This document shows, piece by piece, positions 6,943-15,823 of a DNA stretch of 64,000 bases (position 1 is the first letter of the stretch; each line of letters opens with the position of its first letter). Origin of the DNA: Sediminibacterium soli (GTDB lineage: Bacteria > Bacteroidota > Bacteroidia > Chitinophagales > Chitinophagaceae); assembly GCF_009939225.1 (NCBI RefSeq), contig NZ_JAACJR010000009.1:124001-188000 (forward strand), read 5' to 3'. Position numbers and translations under genes: made by a program. The notes beneath the pieces were generated by a model. That model searched no databases. It was not told the origin of the DNA and saw only the letters and a list, made by a program, of their open reading frames with translations.

Positions 6943-9318
6943 ATGATCCGTTCTATTAAAAAACTGGCTGTATTGGGCAGTGGTGTAATGGGTTCTCGTA
7001 TTGCCTGTCATTTTGCAGGCATCGGTGTACCGGTGCTGTTGCTCGACATGGTGCCTAAAGGCGCTGAAGAAAGCACCAAACCCGCGGAAAGGAATAAACT
7101 GGTGAACGAGGCCTTACAGGCTGCTGTAAAAAGCAACCCATCACCTGTTTTTACCAAAGAGGTTGTAAAGCGTATCACAACCGGCAACTTTGACGACAAT
7201 ATGAAAGACATCGCCGGCTGCGACTGGATCATCGAAGTGGTGGTGGAACGGCTCGATATCAAACAGGCGATCTATACCAGGGTTGAACAATTCCGGAAAC
7301 CCGGCACGTTGGTTACTTCCAATACGTCGGGCATCCCCATTCACCTGATGGCCGAGGGCAGGAGCGACGATTTCAAAAAACATTTCTGCGGAACGCATTT
7401 CTTCAACCCGCCGCGTTACCTGCGCCTGCTCGAGGTTATTCCCACACCGCATACAGACCCCGCCGTCGTTGATTTCCTGATGCATTACGGCGATGTGTAC
7501 CTCGGTAAAACAACGGTATTGTGTAAAGACACACCCGCTTTTATCGCCAACCGCATCGGTGTGTTCAGCATTATGAGCATCTTCCATATTATGGATAAGC
7601 TTGGTCTCACCATCGACGAGGTGGATGCGCTTACCGGACCGGTTATCGGCCGGCCTAAATCGGCCACTTTCCGCACGGCGGATGTGGTAGGCATCGACAC
7701 CCTGGTTAAAGTGGCAAAAGGTGTGGCCGACAATTGTCCGGATGATGAAGCAAAAGCCGTATTCGGCATTCCTTCCTGGCTGGATAAAATCGTTGCCGGC
7801 AACTGGCTGGGCGATAAAACCGGACAGGGTTTTTTCAAAAAGATCAAATCGGCAGACAGTAAAGAAATACTAACACTCAACCTGCAGACGCTCGAATACG
7901 GTCCGCGCGCCAAACCCCGGTTTGCCAGTATTGATGCTGCCAAACCCGTGGAAGACCTGAAGCAACGCATCGTCATGCTCAACGCCGCACCCGATAAGGC
8001 CGGCGAATTTTACAGGCAGTTCCATTATGCCCTGTTCTCGTATATATCGCACCGCATACCCGAGATCAGCGACGAACTGTACCGGCTGGATGATGCCATG
8101 ATGGCGGGTTTTGGCTGGGAGATCGGCGCATTTGAATCATGGGATGTGCTGGGCGTTGCAAAAACCGTGGAAGCGATGAAAGCCGCCGGCTACAGCGTGG
8201 CTCCCTGGGTGGATAAGATGCTGTCTTCCGGCGCAGCAGGTTTTTATACACTGGAAGCGGGTAAACGGAAATATTACGACCTCGGCTCCGGCTCCTACAA
8301 AGTGGTTCCCGGTACAGAGGCGTTTCTTGTTTTGAACCATCATACAGATAAACTGGTGTGGAAGAACAGCGCCTGCCGCTTATACGATATCGGCGATGGC
8401 GTTGCGGGTTTTGAATGGAGCACCAAGATGAACAGCATCGGCGGAGAAGTGCTGGAAGGACTGAACAAAGCCATCGGCCTTGCCGAGGAAAAATTCAAGG
8501 GGCTGGTCATAGCCAATGAAAGCGCCAACTTCAGCGCCGGCGCCAACGTAGGTATGATCTTTATGCTGGCCATTGAACAGGAATACGATGAGCTGGATAT
8601 GGCCATCCGTATGTTCCAGAACAGCATGATGCGTGTTCGTTATTCCTCCGTACCCGTGGTTATTGCACCACATGGTTTGACACTGGGCGGCGGTTGCGAA
8701 ATGAACCTGCATGCAGACAAGGTATATGCTGCCGCTGAAACATATATCGGTCTGGTGGAGTTGGGTGTGGGTCTGATACCCGGCGGCGGCGGCAGTAAGG
8801 AATTTGCGCTGCGCGCCGGCGATGAACTGCACGAAGACGAGCCGGAGACCATTACGCTCAAGAACCGCTTCTTTTCGATTGCCACGGCCAAAGTGGCCAC
8901 TTCTGCCCAGGAAGCATTCGATATGGGCATACTCCGCAAAGGCAGGGATGAAGCGGTGATGAACATCAACCGCCGTATTGCGGAAGCGAAACAGAGTGTG
9001 ATCAGCCTGTACGACGAAGGATATGTAACCCCTGTTCCGCGCAGCGATGTAAAAGTGCTGGGACGTATGGGACTCGGCGCCATGTATGCGGGCATCAACG
9101 GTATGTGGCGCGGCGGCTATGCCACCGACCACGACGCACTTGTTGCACGCAAACTGGCCTATGTAATGTGCGGCGGCGACCTTAGCGAACAAAGCCTGGT
9201 AACCGAACAATACCTGCTGGACCTCGAGCGCGAAGCCTTCCTCAGTCTCTGCGGCGAGAAAAAAACCCTCGAAAGAATACAAAGCGTACTGAAAAGCGGG
9301 AAACCCCTGAGGAATTAA
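6943..9318 (+). CDS. 3-hydroxyacyl-CoA dehydrogenase/enoyl-CoA hydratase fusion (FadN-like)
   Basis: A 791-residue bifunctional beta-oxidation enzyme. The N-terminal part is a 3-hydroxyacyl-CoA dehydrogenase: an NAD-binding fold with LGSGVMGSRIACHFAG at about 10-25, and the family motif GTHFFNPPRYLRLLEVIP near 150. The C-terminal third (about 465-700) is an enoyl-CoA hydratase/isomerase domain, with ESANFSAGANVGM and GLTLGGGCEMNLHAD forming the oxyanion region. This order, dehydrogenase first, is that of Bacillus FadN (789 residues) and the reverse of E. coli FadB. The thiolase and acyl-CoA dehydrogenase genes that usually follow are missing here; the next gene is an ABC ATPase. Confidence 0.93.
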   Translation: MIRSIKKLAVLGSGVMGSRIACHFAGIGVPVLLLDMVPKGAEESTKPAERNKLVNEALQAAVKSNPSPVFTKEVVKRITTGNFDDNMKDIAGCDWIIEVVVERLDIKQAIYTRVEQFRKPGTLVTSNTSGIPIHLMAEGRSDDFKKHFCGTHFFNPPRYLRLLEVIPTPHTDPAVVDFLMHYGDVYLGKTTVLCKDTPAFIANRIGVFSIMSIFHIMDKLGLTIDEVDALTGPVIGRPKSATFRTADVVGIDTLVKVAKGVADNCPDDEAKAVFGIPSWLDKIVAGNWLGDKTGQGFFKKIKSADSKEILTLNLQTLEYGPRAKPRFASIDAAKPVEDLKQRIVMLNAAPDKAGEFYRQFHYALFSYISHRIPEISDELYRLDDAMMAGFGWEIGAFESWDVLGVAKTVEAMKAAGYSVAPWVDKMLSSGAAGFYTLEAGKRKYYDLGSGSYKVVPGTEAFLVLNHHTDKLVWKNSACRLYDIGDGVAGFEWSTKMNSIGGEVLEGLNKAIGLAEEKFKGLVIANESANFSAGANVGMIFMLAIEQEYDELDMAIRMFQNSMMRVRYSSVPVVIAPHGLTLGGGCEMNLHADKVYAAAETYIGLVELGVGLIPGGGGSKEFALRAGDELHEDEPETITLKNRFFSIATAKVATSAQEAFDMGILRKGRDEAVMNINRRIAEAKQSVISLYDEGYVTPVPRSDVKVLGRMGLGAMYAGINGMWRGGYATDHDALVARKLAYVMCGGDLSEQSLVTEQYLLDLEREAFLSLCGEKKTLERIQSVLKSGKPLRN

Positions 9319-9342
9319 GGGAACCCCTGGATTGAGGTGGTT

Positions 9343-9435
9343 TATCGTGAGTTGACGTGAGTTATCGTGAGTAAACGGGAAGGAATTACCCAACAACTCA
9401 TGTCAACTCACGCCGACTCACGTTTTTCACGCCTC
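9343..9435. repeat. Family A intergenic repeat, inverted arms
   Basis: CGTGAGTTGACGTGAGTT (9346-9363) faces AACTCATGTCAACTCACG (9395-9412) with 17 of 18 positions paired and a 31-nt loop. Further CGTGAGT and ACTCACG units extend both arms, and decayed TCACGCC units follow to about 9435. It lies after the FadN-like stop and before the ABC ATPase, where a stable hairpin could protect or end the upstream transcript; there is no T-run typical of a terminator. Confidence 0.78.
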
Positions 9436-9539
9436 ACGCCTCATGTCCCCCTGCGTCCCTGCTATCTCCCGTTTCGTCATAAAAGAAAAAAAATCCTGCG
9501 GAACTGATTATCTTCGGAAGACAATCAAAACGCAGTTAT

Positions 9540-10436
9540 ATGCAACCTGTTCTTTCCCTGAACGGTATTTCCAAATCATACGGTTCCATCCAGGCTTTGA
9601 AGAATGTATCGCTGGATATACCGCAGGGCTGTGTATTTGGCATACTGGGGCCGAATGGCAGCGGTAAAACCACCATGCTCAGTATCATCCTGGATATCCT
9701 GAAAACCGATAACGGCAGTTTTAACTGGTTTGGCAAAAAAGGATCACCCGAGACAAGGAAACACATCGGATCCCTGCTGGAAACACCCAATTTCTACCAC
9801 TACCTGTCGGCTGTCGATAACCTTAATATCACCCATGCGATCAGCGGCCGAGGTTCGGCCGAAGAAATCGAAAGGGTATTGAAGATCGTGAAACTGGATG
9901 AACGCAAGACCAGCCGCTTCAGCTCCTATAGCCTGGGCATGAAACAAAGACTGGCGATCGCCGCGGCCTTGCTCGGCGATCCGCAGGTGCTGGTATTTGA
10001 TGAACCCACCAACGGCCTGGACCCCGTGGGTATTGCGGAAATACGTGAACTGATCAAAGAACTGGCCAAGAGAGGAAAAACGATCATCATGGCCAGTCAC
10101 CTGCTGGATGAGGTTGAAAAAGTCTGCACCCATGTAGCCATCCTGAAAAAAGGCGATCTGCTGACGGCCGGAAGCGTAGACGAAGTGCTGGCCAATGAAG
10201 ACATCGTTGAAATTTCAGCCAATGATATCGGCCAGCTCGAAACCATACTGGGCGGTCTTTCGGGTTATTCCCATATCAAAAAAGAAGGCAGCAGGCTGCA
10301 GCTGTTTTTCCCCGTAGGCACGGCAAAACTGGAAGACGTGAACCGTTTCTGTTTTGAAAAAGGCATTACGCTGAACCTGCTGACGGTTAAGAAAAAAAGT
10401 CTCGAGACCAAATTCTTCGAACTCACCAACCAATAA
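9540..10436 (+). CDS. ABC-2 type transporter ATP-binding protein
   Basis: A 298-residue ATPase of the BcrA/CcmA-like exporter group: Walker A GPNGSGKTT (39-47), Q-loop near SLLETPNFYHYLS, signature YSLGMKQRLAIA, Walker B VLVFDEPTNGLDPVG and switch His in IMASHLLDEVEKVC. After about residue 215 a C-terminal domain typical of this group follows. The permease gene starts 15 nt after the stop, so the pair forms an exporter; the substrate is unknown. TATCTTCG at 9509-9516 may be a variant -7 box. Confidence 0.93.
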   Translation: MQPVLSLNGISKSYGSIQALKNVSLDIPQGCVFGILGPNGSGKTTMLSIILDILKTDNGSFNWFGKKGSPETRKHIGSLLETPNFYHYLSAVDNLNITHAISGRGSAEEIERVLKIVKLDERKTSRFSSYSLGMKQRLAIAAALLGDPQVLVFDEPTNGLDPVGIAEIRELIKELAKRGKTIIMASHLLDEVEKVCTHVAILKKGDLLTAGSVDEVLANEDIVEISANDIGQLETILGGLSGYSHIKKEGSRLQLFFPVGTAKLEDVNRFCFEKGITLNLLTVKKKSLETKFFELTNQ

Positions 10437-10451
10437 CCAAACCACTGCACA

Positions 10452-11264
10452 ATGTTTTCCCTGATAAAAATCGAATGGCTTAAGATCAAAAGGTACCCGG
10501 CTTTCTGGTGGATGCTGGGCATCGTATCGCTTACCTACCCGGGTGTGAACATGATGTTCTATTACGGCTATTCACAGTCGCTTGCACAGAGCAAAGACGT
10601 GGGCGCCATTGTGAAAATGATACTGGGTAACCCGTTCACCTTTCCCGAAACCTGGCATTCGGTTGCCTATTTCTCCTCGTTCTTTATCCTGCTGCCGTCT
10701 ATACTGGTGATTATGCTGGTCACCAATGAATATACTTTCCGTACGCATCGCCAGAATATCATCGATGGCTGGAGCAGGGACCAGTTCATCACCAGCAAAC
10801 TGTGCGATGTACTGATCATATCGGTGGTGATCACCATTGTGTATTCGTTGGTGGCGCTGAGTTTCGGACTGTATGTAGACAGCAACACCAGTTATCGCTG
10901 GAGCGAGCAGCTGTACTATATACCGCTGTTTTTTTTACAGACATTCGCGCAGTTAAGCATCGCCTTCCTGCTGGGGTATTTATTGAAAAAGGCTTTTATA
11001 TCGCTGGGTATTTTCCTTTTCTATTACCTGGTGGTCGAAAACATCGCCGTTACCTGGATGCAGTTCAAACTGAACGACCTGGGCCGGTTCCTTCCCTTCG
11101 AAATATCCGACAGGCTGATACCGCCCCCTGCCTTTATGGGTAGGTTCAACAAAGATTACGACAAAGTATTGCATGCGATACCCCAGTTCGTGGTTTATTC
11201 GATCGTGCTTACCGCGCTGATCTGGCTGTTGTGTTTCAGGGTACACAGGAAACGCGATCTGTAA
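10452..11264 (+). CDS. ABC-2 type transporter permease
   Basis: A 270-residue integral membrane protein with six predicted helices (about 18-38, 70-92, 113-136, 152-172, 178-200 and 240-262). It has the layout of ABC-2 permeases: a cytoplasmic N-terminus (MFSLIKIEWLKIKRYPAFW), a long loop between helices 1 and 2, and the conserved block ILVIMLVTNEYTFRTHRQNIIDGWSR. It pairs with the ATPase just upstream. It converges on the TIGR01777 gene with a 58-nt gap in which no terminator is visible. Confidence 0.9.
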   Translation: MFSLIKIEWLKIKRYPAFWWMLGIVSLTYPGVNMMFYYGYSQSLAQSKDVGAIVKMILGNPFTFPETWHSVAYFSSFFILLPSILVIMLVTNEYTFRTHRQNIIDGWSRDQFITSKLCDVLIISVVITIVYSLVALSFGLYVDSNTSYRWSEQLYYIPLFFLQTFAQLSIAFLLGYLLKKAFISLGIFLFYYLVVENIAVTWMQFKLNDLGRFLPFEISDRLIPPPAFMGRFNKDYDKVLHAIPQFVVYSIVLTALIWLLCFRVHRKRDL

Positions 11265-11322
11265 TCGCCTGACAAGGATTGGGATTGCAAGAGCAGGAAC
11301 AATATGAGGTTCCCGGTGATAT

Positions 11323-12246
11323 CTATACACAGGCCTGAAGTGCTTCCCTGATATTCCGATGCAGAAAGCTGAATCCCGTTGATTGTATTTTGTCTGCGTT
11401 CACCGTTGCGCTTTTCAGCACTTCGATACTCATTTCGCCCATGATCAGTTTCAGTGCAAATACCGGGATATGCAGGGGAATAAAGTATTTTCCGCGCATA
11501 AGCTCCGCCAGTGCCAGCGTGAGCGCCTTGTTGGTAACGGGATGCGGGGCCACGGCGTTATAAGGGCCATGCATCGATTCGTTTTCGATGGCGGCGATAT
11601 ACATGCGGCAGAGATCATCTACGTGTATCCAGCTCACCACCTGTTTCCCATCGCCCAGTATGGCGGCAATACCCGCCCTTACCGGTTTTTTAAATTCCTG
11701 CAAAGCGCCTCCGCCGGGACTGAGCACGATCCCTGTTCTGAGTATCACCAGTCTTTTACCCAGGCGCTGAACCGGTTGTATGCTTGCTTCCCATAAGCGG
11801 CAGGTTTCTCCAAGAAAATGACCATCGGCAGCTGCGTTCTCGTCAAATCCTTTTTTTCGGCTGCCAGCAGTATCTGCACCATACCAACCGATCGCAGATG
11901 CGCTGATCACCGATCTGACCCGATTGGGAATCTCTTCAAGCGCTTTTACAAGCAGGCTGCTGGTTCTGGTACGGCTTTCGAGCAGCTGTTGCTTGCGTTT
12001 CTCCGACCAGCGCTTATCGGCCACGCCTTCGCCAGCCAGGTGAATGATATGATCGCTTGCGGCAATGGCATCGCTGTCGATGGCTTCTTTGCCCGTATCC
12101 CATTGCGCATAACGCAGTCGGGGCAATGGCTTTTTGCCTTTTGCCTGCCGGGTAAGTATGATCACCTGGTGGCCTTTACCGGTAAGCATTTCCGAAAGCC
12201 TTGTACCGATCATACCGGTGCCGCCTGTTATGAGTACCGTTGCCAT
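11323..12246 (-). CDS. TIGR01777 family epimerase/oxidoreductase
   Basis: A 307-residue extended short-chain dehydrogenase with the dinucleotide-binding start VLITGGTGMIGTRLSEML (4-21) and the family blocks HLAGEGVADKRWSEKRKQ, SASAIGWYG and LRTGIVLSPGGGALQ. The C-terminal DUF1731-like segment is also present (ALTLALAELMRGKYFIPLHIP). The family (E. coli YfcH) has no established substrate; plant members affect cell division. The last codons lie close to the exporter permease. The gene stands alone on the minus strand and is separated from ftsZ by a terminator. Confidence 0.92.
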   Translation of the reverse strand: MATVLITGGTGMIGTRLSEMLTGKGHQVIILTRQAKGKKPLPRLRYAQWDTGKEAIDSDAIAASDHIIHLAGEGVADKRWSEKRKQQLLESRTRTSSLLVKALEEIPNRVRSVISASAIGWYGADTAGSRKKGFDENAAADGHFLGETCRLWEASIQPVQRLGKRLVILRTGIVLSPGGGALQEFKKPVRAGIAAILGDGKQVVSWIHVDDLCRMYIAAIENESMHGPYNAVAPHPVTNKALTLALAELMRGKYFIPLHIPVFALKLIMGEMSIEVLKSATVNADKIQSTGFSFLHRNIREALQACV

Positions 12247-12256
12247 ATCTGTACAA

Positions 12257-12264
12257 CAAAATTA
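12257..12264 (-). promoter_or_regulatory. Probable -7 box of the TIGR01777 gene
   Basis: TAATTTTG on the minus strand is a perfect TAnnTTTG and ends 10 nt before the ATG. No TTTG is seen at the expected -33 position. Its position between the ftsZ terminator and the gene supports independent transcription. Confidence 0.5.
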
Positions 12265-12289
12265 CCTCTAATAAAGTTGCCTGCTGTTA

Positions 12290-12320
12290 TAAAAACAAAA
12301 CCCCCGGCTTACGCCGGGGG
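12290..12320 (-). terminator. Rho-independent terminator of the dcw operon
   Basis: CCCCCGGCTTACGCCGGGGG (12301-12320) is an 8-bp GC-rich stem with a 4-nt loop. Read on the minus strand it is followed by TTTTGTTTTTAT (12300-12289). It lies 51 nt past the ftsZ stop. Confidence 0.92.
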
Positions 12321-12370
12321 ACACAACTAAAATCACCAGGTTAAAACACTCGATTTATAGCAAGCAAGGG

Positions 12371-14251
12371 TTAGTCAGGCTTCTTGCCATCAAGGAAGGT
12401 ATTGATGGTGGAAATTTGCGTCTGATCATTGTCATCTTTACTCACCGTGTATTTGCTGTAGAAATTTTCTACAGATGTCAGCGTACTGCCAAACAATTCC
12501 ATGTTGCGGCGCACATAGGCTGGCACGGCATCGAATTCGTTGTTCAGATCGGCTGAATTGTTCATGTTATAAGAGAGGTTACGCAGCTTCTGTATTCTTT
12601 CCGCCGCGCGTTTCTTTTGTTCTTCCACTTCATCCAGTTCCATGTCGTCGTCGAAAGAAACCACCGGCCTGGGTTGGGGTGTTTCCTTCATCACCAGCTG
12701 CATGGCGGGCTCTTCTTCCGGTTCGGCCGCTTTGGGAGCGGGTGGTGCGGGAGGAGGAGCCGGTGTTTTTACCTGCCGGGCAACAGGCTGCATAGCAGGT
12801 TCTGATTCTGCATAGATATTACGGGGCTTGCTGAGCAGACCCGGTATGTTCAGGGCAGGTTCAGCAGGCTTTTCATGCAGGCTGATCTCGGTCAACTGCT
12901 CGCCGATGGTTTTAACAACCGGGGCGGGTGCAGCCGCTTCAGCTTTTACTTCTTCACTGGTTTCTGTGCCGAACTCAAACTTAAGCACGCTCAGTTCCTT
13001 TTCCATAACGATCACTTCGGGCGTTGCATGGCCGTCTTCGTCGTTACCGAATATGCTGAGCATGGATTGCAGCTGCGTTGTTTCCTCTGTCATCATTGGC
13101 GCCATCGCCGGTTCGGGTGCTACAAAATCCTGCACCGTCATTACAGGTGCCGGAGCCGCCGGTTCTTCCTGTTTCGGAACGATCATTTTCGGTTGTTCCT
13201 GCGGGGTATCCATGGTAAGCGGCATCACGATTTTCTCGGGCGCCGGCTCGGGCTTTCTGACACTTAGGGGTTTGGCAAACGGGTCCTTGTGTTCAAAACC
13301 GGTTGCAATCAGGGTAATGCCGATCTTGTTGTCAAGCGTCTGGTCATATCCCATACCCACGATCACATCCGTGTTTTCTCCGGCCTGCATGCGCAGGAAA
13401 TTATTGATCGTTTCGAGCTCGTCCATGGTGCATTCGTGCTCACCTTCTGCGCTGTTGATGTTGATCAGTATCCATTTTGCGCCCTGGATATCGTTATCGT
13501 TCAGCAGTGGCGAGGCCAGCGCTTCTTCAATGGCACGCTGTGCCCTGTTCTCTCCTTCCACCTCGGCCTTACCAAGAATGGCCACACCGCCGTTTTTCAT
13601 CACCGTGCATACATCGGCAAAGTCTACGATAATATGACCGCGGCTGTTAATGATATCGGTAATGCATTTTGCCGCGGTGGCCAGTACGTTGTCCGCTTTG
13701 GAAAATGCTTCCTTCATTTTGAGGTTGCCGTATTGCATACGGAGTTTGTCGTTGCTGATCACCAGTAAGGTGTCAACATAAGGCTTTAACTGGCTGATGC
13801 CCTGCTCTGCCTGCTGGTGACGGCGCGGGCCCTCGAACCCAAACGGCGTGGTAACGATGCCAACGGTAAGGATACCCAGCTCTTTGCAGATCTGCGCAAT
13901 GATAGGTGCACCGCCGGTGCCTGTTCCGCCTCCCATACCCACGGTAATAAAAGCCATCTTGGTATTCACTTCCAGGATACGCCTGATCTCGTCGAGCGAT
14001 TCCTCCGTGGCCTTTTTCCCAACTTCGGGGTTGGCGCCTGCACCAAGTCCCTGTGTAAGATGCGGCCCGAGCTGTATCTTATTGGGGATATTACTTTGTT
14101 CAATTGCTTTCGCATCGGTATTGCAGATGATGAAATCAACGCCTTCGATATTCTGTTCAAACATGAAGTTAACGGCATTGCTTCCCCCGCCACCTACACC
14201 CAGCACCTTGATGATGGATGATTTCTGTTTGGGAAGATCAAAATGGATCAT
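12371..14251 (-). CDS. ftsZ: Cell division protein FtsZ
   Basis: FtsZ is the tubulin-like GTPase that forms the division ring. The 626-residue protein has the nucleotide-binding GVGGGGSNAV (18-27), the tubulin signature GGGTGTGGAP (107-116) and the T7-loop region ANEV-like IVDFADV around 205. The GTPase body ends near residue 320. A very long linker of about 280 residues follows, rich in Pro, Ala and Glu (for example PAPPPAPPAPKAAEPEEEP), then a short conserved tail ending STINTFLDGKKPD, the likely site for FtsA and other anchors. Such long linkers are usual in Bacteroidota. It is the last gene of the dcw operon, 74 nt after ftsA. Confidence 0.97.
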   Translation of the reverse strand: MIHFDLPKQKSSIIKVLGVGGGGSNAVNFMFEQNIEGVDFIICNTDAKAIEQSNIPNKIQLGPHLTQGLGAGANPEVGKKATEESLDEIRRILEVNTKMAFITVGMGGGTGTGGAPIIAQICKELGILTVGIVTTPFGFEGPRRHQQAEQGISQLKPYVDTLLVISNDKLRMQYGNLKMKEAFSKADNVLATAAKCITDIINSRGHIIVDFADVCTVMKNGGVAILGKAEVEGENRAQRAIEEALASPLLNDNDIQGAKWILININSAEGEHECTMDELETINNFLRMQAGENTDVIVGMGYDQTLDNKIGITLIATGFEHKDPFAKPLSVRKPEPAPEKIVMPLTMDTPQEQPKMIVPKQEEPAAPAPVMTVQDFVAPEPAMAPMMTEETTQLQSMLSIFGNDEDGHATPEVIVMEKELSVLKFEFGTETSEEVKAEAAAPAPVVKTIGEQLTEISLHEKPAEPALNIPGLLSKPRNIYAESEPAMQPVARQVKTPAPPPAPPAPKAAEPEEEPAMQLVMKETPQPRPVVSFDDDMELDEVEEQKKRAAERIQKLRNLSYNMNNSADLNNEFDAVPAYVRRNMELFGSTLTSVENFYSKYTVSKDDNDQTQISTINTFLDGKKPD

Positions 14252-14325
14252 AACATGTGTTTTAAAATGCGTGAACGGATGAGTTGTGTTTAGTCGTTCT
14301 ACTACAAACGGTGTAGAACAAGCAT

Positions 14326-15696
14326 TTATTTTATAACCTGGTCTTCTTCTTCTTTAAACAGATCGATCAGGTTATTTTTGAACTTATCCCAGAACTTCTG
14401 CTTACGCGCCGATACGTCTACGGAGGCGGGGATGGTAACTGCTTCTTTTACGGGCACTGCTGCCTCTACCGTAAGGGTTCTCGGCACTTCCACTTTCTTG
14501 AATCTTTCCGTGAACTCCTTGTATTTATGGTCATAATCGCTGTAGCCTTTTAATATCAGTCCGATACAGGTAGAATACATGGGTTTCTTCAGCTCATCGA
14601 TATGATTGGGTGCCAGGTGCTCGTTCGGAAGACCGATACGCGCGTTCAGCCCGGTGGTATATTCTGTCAGCTGGATCAGGTGCTTAAGCTGTGAACCGCC
14701 GCCGGTAAGGATGATTCCGCCGTTGAGTGCGCGGCTGTCGAGTCCCACCTGTTTGAGGTGGTAAGTGACAAAATCGAGTATTTCGCTCATCCTCGCCTGT
14801 ATGATCGCCGCCAGGTTCTTTACACTGATCTCTTTTGCGGGCATTCCTTTCAGGCCGGGGATGGTGATGAAGGCATTGCTTTTTGCCTCGTCCGACAACG
14901 CGCTGCCGAACTGCACCTTCATTGCTTCGGCCTGGCTTTTCAATACACCCAGACCCATGCGGATATCGTTGGTGATGTTCTCGCCGCCAAACGGTATCAC
15001 AGCCGTATGTTTTAGAATTCCCTCGTAAAACACAGCCAGGTCGCTGGTGCCGCCGCCGATATCGAGGATGGCCACGCCTGCTTCCATATCGATCTCACTC
15101 ATAACGGCGCTGGCAGAGGCCAGTGGCTGCAGCACCAGGTCTTTTGTGCTCAGGCCGCTTCTTTCAACCGCGCGGTTAATGTTACGGATAGCATTGCGGT
15201 CGCCGGTGATGATATGAAAATTGGCGCCTACTTTCACGCCGTTGTACCCCACGGCATCCTTGATGTTCTGAATATTGTCTACATGAAAATCCTGCGGGAT
15301 CACATCGATGATCTGGTCGCCCGCGGGAATAAATGTCTTGCGCTGGTTATTCACCAGCTGGTCGATCTCCGGCCGCTTGATCTCCGTTTCCGGGTCCTGG
15401 CGAACGATATCGCCGCGTGTTTGCAGACTTTTGATATGATGACCTGCTATGCCCACGTACACTTCGCTGATCTCGAGATCAGGGTTACTCTCATAGCAAT
15501 TCTCCAACGCCTGCTGTATCGCTTTGATGGTCTGGTCGATATTCAGTACCTGGCCATGCTGCACGCCATTGCTGTTGGCACGGCCAAAACCGAGGATCTC
15601 GAGTTTGCCGTATTCGTTCTTCCTTCCCGCAATGGCCGCAATCTTGGTAGTTCCGATGTCGAGACCAACAATAATGGGCGCTTCGCTGTGATGCAT
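14326..15696 (-). CDS. ftsA: Cell division protein FtsA
   Basis: FtsA is the actin-like membrane anchor for FtsZ. The 456-residue protein has the ATPase blocks IIVGLDIGTTKIAAIAG (8-24), VAILDIGGGTSDLAVF and ILTGGGSQL, with the 1C/SHS2 subdomain between the first two. The C-terminal stretch DKFKNNLIDLFKEEEDQ is an amphipathic helix fit for membrane binding. The 127-nt gap to ftsQ contains a GGTCCC (15749-15754)/GGGACC (15761-15766) hairpin without a T-run, so it is not a terminator but may affect expression of ftsA relative to ftsQ. Confidence 0.96.
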   Translation of the reverse strand: MHHSEAPIIVGLDIGTTKIAAIAGRKNEYGKLEILGFGRANSNGVQHGQVLNIDQTIKAIQQALENCYESNPDLEISEVYVGIAGHHIKSLQTRGDIVRQDPETEIKRPEIDQLVNNQRKTFIPAGDQIIDVIPQDFHVDNIQNIKDAVGYNGVKVGANFHIITGDRNAIRNINRAVERSGLSTKDLVLQPLASASAVMSEIDMEAGVAILDIGGGTSDLAVFYEGILKHTAVIPFGGENITNDIRMGLGVLKSQAEAMKVQFGSALSDEAKSNAFITIPGLKGMPAKEISVKNLAAIIQARMSEILDFVTYHLKQVGLDSRALNGGIILTGGGSQLKHLIQLTEYTTGLNARIGLPNEHLAPNHIDELKKPMYSTCIGLILKGYSDYDHKYKEFTERFKKVEVPRTLTVEAAVPVKEAVTIPASVDVSARKQKFWDKFKNNLIDLFKEEEDQVIK

Positions 15697-15823
15697 AAAG
15701 TTGTGTTTTAGTTGTTATGGTTCTTTAGTTGTTGTGTCGTGCTTTGCCGGTCCCCGCTGCGGGACCCGGAATATTATCTTATTGTTTTACCCTCTCTTGT
15801 TTTGTTGTTCCATGTCAACTACA

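Noticed and set aside
8380..9396. 338-codon open frame on the minus strand
   Set aside because: It is antisense to the FadN-like gene, has no recognisable domain and reflects the codon composition of the opposite strand.
12828..13637. 269-codon Ser-rich open frame on the plus strand
   Set aside because: It is the shadow of the FtsZ linker and GTPase region and has no domain signature.
15749..15766. GGTCCC/GGGACC hairpin between ftsQ and ftsA as a terminator
   Set aside because: No T-run follows on the minus strand, and the flanking genes are part of one cluster.
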